From positions 65,688 through 129,687 of the forward strand of contig NW_013657642.1 of the NCBI RefSeq assembly GCF_000142905.1: a stretch of DNA of 64,000 nt, in the 5' to 3' direction. Of this stretch, positions 56,615 through 64,000 are shown in pieces. Each line of letters starts with the position of its first letter. Within the stretch, counting starts at the first letter, position 1. The stretch is from Thecamonas trahens ATCC 50062 (taxonomy: Eukaryota > Apusozoa > Apusomonadida > Apusomonadidae). The notes below the pieces were generated by a model. It was not told the DNA's origin. It saw only the letters and a program-made list of their open reading frames with translations, and did no database searches. A program made the position numbers and the translations under genes.

Positions 56615-59600
56615 TTACTCGTCTTCGGAGCGCAGGGCATCGGTGACCCATGCGGTGAGCTTCTGCAGCTGCGGCGACTGCGCGATCTCTGGGAGGAGCG
56701 CCTTGAGCAGGCTGCGCCCGTCGAGATCGGCTCGGGTGGTGGAGAGGAGGTTGATGGCCACATTGCGGAGCTTGGCCTCGGCCGCGTCGCGGACCAGCCG
56801 CCGGACGTACTCACGCATCCAGTGCTCAAACTCGCTGCTCGAGCCCATGGCGAGCGCGGCAGAGACCTGGTGCTCCAGGTAGCCGACGGTGACCAGGCGC
56901 TGCTGGCTGAGCGAGAGCGCTGCCAGGAACGGCGCAACTTGGTGTGCGAGCCGAGGGACCAGCCGAAGCTGCGCCGCCGCGAGCTCGCCCGACGGCAGCG
57001 ACGCCCGCGCAAAGCCGAGTGACGACGCAAAGTACTGCGAGCCGACGTACGAGCCGTCGGCCACCCGCATCCACGCGTCCGCCGCAGCGTTGTGCAGGTA
57101 CACATACCCATTCGAGAGCTCGACCACCACGTCGCTCTCCGGGCCGACGCTGCGCACGTCCGCCACGCGCACCTCAGCCGCGCTCGCCTCGCCGGCAACA
57201 ACAGAGTTGAGCAGCGGCGCGACAGTGAGCGTCTTGCGCGCCACCATGCTCGCCGCGGCCCGGCCGCCTCCGTGCCCATGCCCGAGCGGTGCGCCAAGCC
57301 GCGCCAGCGGACCGACCACCTCCCACACCCGGAGCGAGCCCGACGCGCTAAGCGCCACAATCCGCGGCAAATCTGCACTCACCCGGACCATCACCAGCGG
57401 CAGCCCGAGGACCAATGCTGGCGAGAGCAGCGCGCCGTTGGCCGCAGAGAACACATGCAGCCCGCCGTCGTCAAACGTCGCCGCCACCGCAAGCAGCTCT
57501 GACGCCGCCACGGCGTTGACCCGCCCCGGCACATAAGCCTCCCACACCAGCTCGCCACTCTGGCTCAGCGAGAGGCTCGATCCTCGCGCAGGCCCGGCTT
57601 CTGCCGGCCCGCTCAACTTCCATCCCCGCGCCTCAAGCGCGTACTCGATCGCCTCGTCGCCTCCGCTCGGACTGCTCGGCCCGGCCCCGAGCAGGACCGG
57701 CGCCGGCGCCACCCGGAAGCTGACAGCCTTGACCGGCGTCACCGCCGGCGGGTCCAGGTACAAGTCCTCCGCGCTCACCACCAGCCGTGCCACAGGCTCG
57801 GCTGGCTCCACCTCGCCCATCGTCAGCGTCCGCTGGCGCTTCGCCCGCGACACCCCGCCGGCTGCCGGCGCCATGCTAGCTCCAGGCGGATCGCTGGCGC
57901 CGGCTCCGCCCAGCGACGCCCGCGTGGCCGTTCGCTTGCGCGGAATGAGCGTGTTGACCACCGGCGGGTTCATCGACGGCCGTGCAAAGCCCGTCTGCGA
58001 CGTCGACCGCGGCGCGAGGACTGCCGGCGCCGCTGCGCCTGGCAGCGTCGACAGCAGCTGGGGCTGGACCCGCCGCTTGCCGCTTTTGGTGATCGACTCC
58101 TTCTGCTCCACTGGCGGAAGCGCTACCGGCTCCGACACCGCCAGCTGCTGCATCTTGCCCGCTATGCCGTGGGCGCCCTTCACTGCGTCCAGCCCAGACC
58201 GCAGCGCCTCGGTCTCCGCCCGCACCGCAGACACCGTTCGCGGCGTGAGCGTCATCGACGGCGCCGAAATCGACTGCAGGCTCACCGTCTCGGCGTACTC
58301 CTGCAGGTGCACCGTCTTGCCCAGGAACTCGCCGTACTCGTCCGCCAGAATCCGCTGGTGCTCGCGCTCAGAGACGGGCTGTGAGAGCACGTGCTCTGAC
58401 TCAATGTCAAAGACAAAGCATCCGACCGTCCCGTCGTACGAGCACGCCATCAGAACTGTCCCGTCGTCTGACCACGACAGATCCATTACAGAGTGCTCAA
58501 ACATCGCCGTAGCAATCAGTAGCGGCCGGTCTTGGAATGACGCCCAGATCGAAATCGAGTTGTCCTGCGACCCAATGGCGCAGCAGACAAAGTATTCGTC
58601 GTCATTGCCTCCTGCCGACGGAGACCCCGGGCTGGCACTGCTGCTGCCGCTCTTCTTCTTCCGCCGCTTCTTGTCCTTGGTCGGCGTGGCAGCCTCGCTT
58701 GCCTCGTCCTCATCATCGCCTTCGGCCGAGTTCGCGCCTTTGCTCTCATCTGCGACCGCACCCGCGCCCGGTGCTTGTGCCTGGGCCTGCGTCTCTCCCT
58801 CTGACGCCGGTGGTGCTGCCGCTGTCGCCCGAAAGTGCTCCGGAATGCGAAAGAGCCGCGGGTTGTACCGCGCAACCACCACAGGCTCAGAATGACCGAC
58901 AAACTCGACGGCAGTCTCCCACGTGTCGCGCGCGAGCACAGTGGCAACAGGATTGGTGTTGTTGTACGCGTACGCCGAGGTCAGCCACTTGCCATCAGGT
59001 GACCACGAGCAGCGGCGGAAGAACGAGTGCGGCGGCGAGCCCTCAAAGGGCGCGGCCACCGAGGCCACCTGCCGCCACTCGGTAGTTGACCAGATCTTGA
59101 GCGAGCGGTCGTTCGACTGCGATGCGAGGTACTTGCCGACAGGGTCCCACGCCAGACCCTTGACAAACTCCGAGTGGCCCTTGAGAGTGGCAAGCAGCTC
59201 AAACTCGGTCGTGTCCCACACCAGAATGTCGCCGTCAACTCCGCATGACGCCAAGTATGAGTCATCACACGACCACGCCAGGTCAGTCACGTCGGCAGTA
59301 TGCCCACGGAGCGCCCGGTAAAAGCCCCACCCCTCGTGGTTAACCTTGGCCGAGCCAAAGACCTGCGTTGGCGAGTCGGACTGCGCCCAGATGATGATGA
59401 CTTTGTCGTCGGCTCCCGACGCCAGAAACTCACCCGACGCACACCACCGGACCGCGTTAATGGCGCCCTGATGCCGCGGCAGCGTCGCCAGACACCGGTG
59501 CTGCCGCTCCACCGCACTGGCAGCCCGCGGCGGCGAGCCCTGGCTCGCCGCGCTACCGAATCCAGTCGCGCCCGAGCCCATGAGCAGGTCCATCCGCGAC

Positions 59601-59929
59601 GCCTTGCCGGCCTTGCCCGCCGCTTTCTTGCTCGACCCTTTCTTGCCCGACCCCTTGCTCTTCCCGTCATCATCGTATCCAGCGTCATCATCATCGTCAT
59701 CATCGTCTTCCGACGTTGTGTACACGCCACTATCGTCCGACTCGTCGTCCGAGTCTGATGTCGCCGAGCCAGTCAGCTTTGCCGCCGCATCCACAAACGG
59801 CACCATGGACCAGATCTTGACGTTGCGGTCCGAGCCCCCGGTGGCAAAGCGAGTAGCCGACGGATGGATATCGATGGAGAAGATCGGATTCCCTCCATGG
59901 TTCACCCATTTGGCCTTGCACAAGTCCAC
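56615..59929 (-). CDS. HIRA: HIRA histone H3.3 chaperone (WD40 + Hira domain)
   Basis: 1104 residues from 59929, the likely exon-2 boundary. Codons there read GTG GAC TTG, preceded by an in-frame TAG in the acceptor GATAG, so the ATG exon is upstream and not located. The N terminus KAKWVNHGGNPIFSIDIHPS is the HIRA signature; seven WD blades follow, with an Asp/Ser/Gly insert of about 100 residues in the first. ILVWDTTEFELLATLKGHSE and FFRRCSWSPDGKWLTSAYA fit the family. The Hira domain (about 830-1090) ends in LRNVAINLLSTTRADLDGR. HIRA deposits H3.3 independently of replication. A 388-aa plus-strand ORF inside is a shadow. Confidence 0.94.
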   Translation of the reverse strand: MDLCKAKWVNHGGNPIFSIDIHPSATRFATGGSDRNVKIWSMVPFVDAAAKLTGSATSDSDDESDDSGVYTTSEDDDDDDDDAGYDDDGKSKGSGKKGSSKKAAGKAGKASRMDLLMGSGATGFGSAASQGSPPRAASAVERQHRCLATLPRHQGAINAVRWCASGEFLASGADDKVIIIWAQSDSPTQVFGSAKVNHEGWGFYRALRGHTADVTDLAWSCDDSYLASCGVDGDILVWDTTEFELLATLKGHSEFVKGLAWDPVGKYLASQSNDRSLKIWSTTEWRQVASVAAPFEGSPPHSFFRRCSWSPDGKWLTSAYAYNNTNPVATVLARDTWETAVEFVGHSEPVVVARYNPRLFRIPEHFRATAAAPPASEGETQAQAQAPGAGAVADESKGANSAEGDDEDEASEAATPTKDKKRRKKKSGSSSASPGSPSAGGNDDEYFVCCAIGSQDNSISIWASFQDRPLLIATAMFEHSVMDLSWSDDGTVLMACSYDGTVGCFVFDIESEHVLSQPVSEREHQRILADEYGEFLGKTVHLQEYAETVSLQSISAPSMTLTPRTVSAVRAETEALRSGLDAVKGAHGIAGKMQQLAVSEPVALPPVEQKESITKSGKRRVQPQLLSTLPGAAAPAVLAPRSTSQTGFARPSMNPPVVNTLIPRKRTATRASLGGAGASDPPGASMAPAAGGVSRAKRQRTLTMGEVEPAEPVARLVVSAEDLYLDPPAVTPVKAVSFRVAPAPVLLGAGPSSPSGGDEAIEYALEARGWKLSGPAEAGPARGSSLSLSQSGELVWEAYVPGRVNAVAASELLAVAATFDDGGLHVFSAANGALLSPALVLGLPLVMVRVSADLPRIVALSASGSLRVWEVVGPLARLGAPLGHGHGGGRAAASMVARKTLTVAPLLNSVVAGEASAAEVRVADVRSVGPESDVVVELSNGYVYLHNAAADAWMRVADGSYVGSQYFASSLGFARASLPSGELAAAQLRLVPRLAHQVAPFLAALSLSQQRLVTVGYLEHQVSAALAMGSSSEFEHWMREYVRRLVRDAAEAKLRNVAINLLSTTRADLDGRSLLKALLPEIAQSPQLQKLTAWVTDALRSEDE

Positions 59930-59970
59930 CTATCCATTTCCACCCCAACACTCTCTCTGTGAGTGCTGTG

Positions 59971-60021
<51 letters not shown>

Positions 60022-60504
60022 GGTGTGTGTGTGTGGTGTCTGGTGGTGGTGGCGGTGGTGCAGAATCAAACCGCCCCGCCACCACCAAGGCTGTCCTGGT
60101 AGCCACTACAGCCATGGCCCAGTGCGCGGGAAGGGGACAAATGGGGAATGTGGCGGTGGCAACAGTGTGGTGGAGGGAGGGTGTATGGTGGGGGGGAGGG
60201 GGGGAGGGGCTGTTACCTACATTCTCCTCGTGTTCAGGTCGCGGTGACGGTGACCTGGACATGCCCCCTCGGTTGTCTGCTGAGGTGGGCGAGGGAGTGT
60301 GCGGGGAAGTGGGGTGAGGTGGTGTTGCTGCTGGCCGTCACGCGCCTCTTTGCCGACGCGCACAATTACACACGCACCACTTTCGGACAATCGATGGCAT
60401 GCGGTGGACAAGCGAGCAGCAAATCAATAAAGAGCTTCACCATCGGTGCCAATCGGTGCCAATCGGCTTACATGCGGTAGGGTGCACGGCTGGGTTTAAA
60501 TCGG
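59930..60504. other. Region between HIRA exon 2 and the LEO1 stop
   Basis: Contains a (GT)n microsatellite at about 59972-60018 and G-rich tracts to 60210. It must hold HIRA's first exon. One candidate on the minus strand is the ATG at 60262 (MSRSPSPRPEHEEN) before GTAGGTAAC, but that would be unlike other HIRA N termini. No other gene seen. Confidence 0.5.
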
Positions 60505-61743
60505 TCACAGCTTTCTCCGCTTGCTCGGAGGGAGGGCGGCGTTCTTGGCTTGCCGCAGGCGGGCCTCGGCGTCGTCGTCCGAGTCGCTGAAGAGGTCGTC
60601 GTCGTCGAGCTGGTCGTCATCGAAGCCAGCGAGCTGCGAGTTGGGCTTGCGCTTCCGCTTGTTGCGCCAGGCCTCAACGCCGGCGTCATCGTACTCGTGG
60701 TGCTCGGGCATGACACCCGAGCGTGAGTCCTCGAGGTAGCCGGCGGCATTGTAGTTTGCGGCGGTGCGGCGGCGCTCGTTCTCGGCGATGCGGCGGGCGC
60801 GGATGACCTCTGCTGCGGCCTTGGACGCGGTCTCATGGGCGGCGGCGTCGATAGGCGTTGTCACGGTGGTCTTGATCTTGGACTGGGCGGCAGCCTGCGA
60901 GCGCGATGCGACGGCGCGGGTCATCAGCTTGTGGGCCTTGGAGTTGATGTCGACGGGCCGGAACGAGATGCGCCCGCCAACGGTTGCGCCCAGCGTCTCG
61001 ATAGAGTCGAGCTGGCGGATGCCAATCTCGCGGTACTGGGTCTCGCGGACCACCTGGGCTTCAAACGCCTCCGAGCCGACAAACAGGTGCCACGAGCCGT
61101 CCTCCCACTCGACGAGCCGGGTGTTGGACTCAGGCTTGCCCTCGGCGTTGGTCCGCCAGCGGACGTAGTACTCGCACGGGATGACGAGCTTGTCGTCGTC
61201 CTCGGCCTTCCGCGCGTCGTTCGGGTCGACGTAATCCTCACGGGTGTACGGCTCGGGCTCGACAGCCAGAAAGTTGGGCATCTTGACCGAGTACACCTCC
61301 TTGCCCACCTTGGGCACCGGCCCGAGCACCACTTCCATTGCCGGCCCGTCCTCGGTGTACGTCTTGTACACCACATCGTCGTCCTCGGCGTCGTCGTCGC
61401 TGGCCACCAGTCCGAGCGCCGCGGCGCCGCCGTCGTCGTCGTCGTTGTCACCATCACCTTGAGGATCCGGCAGGGCGTCGGCCTCTGCGGCGGCAGCTGC
61501 CAGATCAACATCCGCCAGCGAGTTGGAGTTGTTGGCGGTGGAGTCCTCGTCCGCCCCGGGCCCAGCGCCAGCCTCGACGGCGTCGTCATCGGCACTACCG
61601 GCATCGTCGTCAGAAATAGCGCCAAACAGGTCCTCCTCATCGCCAGACATGTTCTCCTCCTCCGCTGCCGCAGCCACCGGGCTCTCAGCAGGCGCTCCCG
61701 TCTCTGCAGCAGTCGTCGTCTCCATGGGCTCCGGCTCTGCCAT
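60505..61743 (-). CDS. LEO1: LEO1, subunit of the Paf1 transcription elongation complex
   Basis: 412 aa from ATG 61743. An acidic N-terminal third (DEEDLFGAISDDDAGSADDD) precedes the Leo1 domain at about 140-300: VYSVKMPNFLAVEPEPY, NTRLVEWEDGSWHLFVGSEAF, then SFRPVDINSKAHKLMTRAVA. Next are an Arg/Ala-rich helix and an Asp/Ser tail ending in PPSKRRKL, which may be a nuclear signal. LEO1 with PAF1 promotes elongation and histone marks by RNA polymerase II. Frame is complete; a C/A-rich leader precedes the ATG. Confidence 0.94.
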   Translation of the reverse strand: MAEPEPMETTTAAETGAPAESPVAAAAEEENMSGDEEDLFGAISDDDAGSADDDAVEAGAGPGADEDSTANNSNSLADVDLAAAAAEADALPDPQGDGDNDDDDGGAAALGLVASDDDAEDDDVVYKTYTEDGPAMEVVLGPVPKVGKEVYSVKMPNFLAVEPEPYTREDYVDPNDARKAEDDDKLVIPCEYYVRWRTNAEGKPESNTRLVEWEDGSWHLFVGSEAFEAQVVRETQYREIGIRQLDSIETLGATVGGRISFRPVDINSKAHKLMTRAVASRSQAAAQSKIKTTVTTPIDAAAHETASKAAAEVIRARRIAENERRRTAANYNAAGYLEDSRSGVMPEHHEYDDAGVEAWRNKRKRKPNSQLAGFDDDQLDDDDLFSDSDDDAEARLRQAKNAALPPSKRRKL

Positions 61744-61917
61744 GGTATGTGTGTGCGGGGAGTGTGGTGTGGGTGCTACAGGGGGACGGGCCAGGAGGGG
61801 GGGGAGGGAGAGGGGGGTGAGTGTGTGTGGGGGTCGCTGGGGGGGGGGGGGAAGGAGAGGGGAGGGAAGGGAGTGGGTACCTGTGCGGGGAGTGGTGTAA
61901 GTGGTGAGTGGTGAGTG

Positions 61918-61962
61918 GTGTGGAGTGTGGAGTGTGGAGTGTGGAGTGTGGAGTGTTGGAGT
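61918..61962. repeat. Tandem GGAGTGT (7-bp) repeat
   Basis: About six copies in the 424-nt divergent spacer between LEO1 and the CRAL-TRIO gene. Confidence 0.9.
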
Positions 61963-62167
61963 GTGTATGTGCTGGGTCTCCCTCTGTCGGCTGGAGGTGG
62001 CGGATCAGGGGCAAGTGGCCACAGCCACAGCCAGTGAATGGTGTGGCCTTTTTGGCGGATGGTCATGGGCCACTCCTGCCACAGGAACAGGCACACGGTC
62101 TGTTGCCGAGGCTGTGGCGGTTGGAATGGGTACACATACATTTGACTGTTGCTAGCAGACAAGACAC

Positions 62168-62383
62168 ATGGCAGTGTCTGCAGACTCTGTCTTTGCACCT
62201 ATTGACCTCATCGAGGTGGGGGATGCTCTTGCAGAGCTTCCTGAGGACCTGGCTGCCCAGGCGCTGGCGGTACGGAATGAGGGGAAGGAGAGGGACGAGG
62301 AGGGGGGAGGGTGGAGAGGGAAGGAGGGGGGGAAGGGGAGGGGAGGGGAGGGGAGGGGAGGGGAGAGGTATGTAGTTTGCGTG

Positions 62384-62415
<32 letters not shown>

Positions 62416-62482
62416 GTGAGGTTGCGGGGGGACTCATGTATGGCCAGGGGGGCGTGTGTGCGTGTGCCCGCCCACCACCACC

Positions 62483-62556
<74 letters not shown>

Positions 62557-63941
62557 TATCATTATCATCATCGCCTCTCTGCTCCTCGGCTCGCGGGATG
62601 TAGGAGCTGAACGAAGACCCGGCGACTCGGCTGCAGTTCCTGGAAGAGCTGCGCAACCTGCTGCAGAGTCACGAGCTGTACGAGGAGCTCCAGGTGCGGA
62701 CAGACTTTCGGTTCCTGCTGCCGTTTGCACGGGCGCGCAAGTTCCGGATGGAGGAGGCTGCCGCCAACGTGATCAATTACTACACTTTTGCCCGCAAGAT
62801 GGGCTGGGACAAGGCTGTTCACGTCGACGCCTTCCGCACCGCGCTGGAGACTGGGGCCATGTGGGTGCTCGGGCAGGACGACGAGGGCCGGACGATGGTC
62901 TCGCTGCAGGGCGCGTTCTTTGAGACGTCACGAGCGAGCCTCGCCGACTTTCAGCGCGCGCTGTACTTTCTGCTTCATCTGTGCATCCGTGACGACGCCA
63001 CCCAGATCCGCGGCTTTGTCATCCTGGAGGACATGCGCGGCATGGGGCTCGACGCTGCGTCATTTGAGCGCAACGGCGCCAAGGTCTGCTTTGAGATGAT
63101 GTCCAAGAACTTTCCGGCGCGGATGAAGGGCTTCTACGTGGTCAACCAGCCTTGGTTCATCTCAGGCCTGTTCAAGGTCGCCAAACCGTTTGTCTCGTCC
63201 AAGATCTCGTCGCGGGTTCACATGCTCGGCTCGGACCTGTCCAAGCTGCACGAGATCTTTGGCGCCGATAAGCTGCCGCGTCAGTACTACGGCGGCGAGG
63301 TCGAGTTTGACTGGCCCTCGCATGTTGCCGCCATCTACGACGAGGTCGGTGCCGTCTACGAGCCACCGCAGCGCCTCGTCCTCACCTCGACCCTCTCCCC
63401 GCTGCCCAAGGAGTTTGGCATCGACGTCGTCCAGCTCGACGGACGCATTTCGGTCTCGGGCATCGACGCTGGCTCGCTCGGCGAGCACCTCGGCCTCCAC
63501 CTCGGCGACATTATCGAGACACTCAACGGGCTTCCGGTCCGTTTCATGCGCCACCTCAAGCTCAAGAAGTCCTGGCCTGCCGTCACCGTCGAGCTCATCC
63601 GCCCCTCACCCGAGGAGAAGGCTCGCCGCGACGAGCTCATTGCGAAGACCTTTGGTGTCGGGGTGGACCACGCTGACGCCCAGCCTGTTTTCTCCGGCGA
63701 TGCCGCTGCATCGCCTGCCAGCGATGGTGCCGCTCAGGACGACGCCGCTGCCTACGACAGCGACGGCTACGACTCCGAGGGCGCAACCGATCCGTTTGGC
63801 GAGTATCCCGACGCTGCTCTCGCCGACGATGCCAGTCACGCTGGTAGCATTGCCAGTGCTGGCAGCCACGTCGAGTACTCGGACGTGGGCAGCGACGGCG
63901 ATGATGGCCACGAGCCGGAGCGCTCGGGCAGCGACAACGAT

Positions 63942-63981
<40 letters not shown>

Positions 63982-64000
63982 GCGATGGCGAGGATTCAGA
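62168..64000 (+). CDS. CRAL-TRIO lipid-binding protein with PDZ domain (two exons, 3' end outside)
   Basis: Exon 1 62168-62269 (MAVSADSVFAPIDLIEVGDA ... QALA), intron 62270-62603 (GTACGG...GATGTAG), exon 2 from 62604 in phase 0 to the right edge; 499 codons visible. CRAL-TRIO N-lobe: DFRFLLPFARARKFRMEEAA. Lipid-binding lobe: FVILEDMRGMGLDAASF, FPARMKGFYVVNQPWFISGL, and LHEIFGADKLPRQYYGGEVE, i.e. the Sec14/alpha-TTP pattern. After it (about 405-475) comes a PDZ-like segment, ISVSGIDAGSLGEHLGLHLG then DIIETLNGLPV. The tail is acidic with (GDD)n repeats. Likely carries a hydrophobic ligand and is placed by PDZ contacts. The exon-2 frame has no stop inside the window. Confidence 0.88.
62380..62575. 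repeat. (GT)n, (CAC)n and (ATC)n microsatellites inside an intron
   Basis: (GT)n at about 62380-62415, (CAC)n at 62473-62498 and (ATC)n at 62498-62570, all within the 334-nt intron of the CRAL-TRIO gene. Confidence 0.93.

Noticed and set aside
57729-58895. 388-aa plus-strand ORF inside HIRA
   Set aside because: Antisense shadow of a strongly conserved WD40 gene.
60835-61914. 359-aa plus-strand ORF over LEO1
   Set aside because: Antisense shadow; LEO1 signature is on the minus strand.
1-64000. tRNA genes, Shine-Dalgarno sites and operons
   Set aside because: No intergenic B-box with matching A-box was found, and the gene content, introns and gene order are eukaryotic.

Overview
The window is nuclear DNA from a eukaryote with a compact, visibly G+C-rich genome. 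The gene set is eukaryotic: proteasome alpha subunit, HIRA, LEO1, KxDL protein, NEK kinase, CAP-Gly protein, ArfGAP-C2, exportin and CRAL-TRIO-PDZ. Genes are mostly single-exon or have one short 5' intron. Intergenic DNA is short and full of C/A-rich tracts and microsatellites. The mix, including a DEK1-type membrane calpain, ZIP and VDAC-like proteins, WD/LRR proteins and many low-complexity Ser/Asp/Glu tails, fits a free-living flagellate protist. An apusomonad such as Thecamonas is my best guess; this rests on pattern, not on any search.

Layout, left to right. 1-6.2 kb: 3' end of a biotin-dependent carboxylase alpha subunit (+), F-box/ubiquitin-like protein (-), a P-type ATPase relative without catalytic motifs and split between two frames (-), TMEM68-like acyltransferase (-). 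7-12.2 kb: multi-TM calpain (+) broken by a one-base frame change. 12.2-21.5 kb: LRR coiled-coil protein (-), minisatellite, exportin-like protein (+), four-pore K+ channel with a C2 domain (-). 21.7-31.3 kb: coiled-coil protein (+), pepsin-type protease (-), Imm51-like small protein (-), proteasome alpha-6 (+), VDAC-like barrel (-), ArfGAP-C2 (-), hypothetical (+). 31.5-41.7 kb: Cys-rich multi-TM receptor-like protein (+), small gene with in-frame TGA (+), triple CAP-Gly/transglutaminase-fold protein (+), small doubtful genes, dual-specificity phosphatase (-), hypothetical (-). 41.8-43.6 kb: gene-poor, A+T-richer stretch with repeats, a TA microsatellite and a 100-N gap. 43.6-64 kb: NEK kinase (+), ZIP transporter (+), LRR membrane protein (-), Lys-rich repeat/EF-hand protein (-), coiled-coil protein (+), mitochondrial TrpRS (-), thioredoxin-like ER protein (+), KxDL protein (-), HIRA (-), LEO1 (-), and a CRAL-TRIO-PDZ protein (+) running off the right edge.

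There are no operons. Two things organise the window. Convergent genes end almost on top of each other: stops are 4-108 nt apart and one pair overlaps by 10 nt. Introns sit close to the start codon, with GTACG/GTATG donors and TAG/CAG acceptors. HIRA and LEO1 are adjacent chromatin/transcription factors, but I see no evidence that neighbours otherwise share a pathway.

The strongest candidates for new biology are the single-chain four-pore K+ channel carrying a C2 domain, the motif-less P-type ATPase, the triple CAP-Gly protein whose transglutaminase cysteine is a serine, and a eukaryotic Imm51-like protein.
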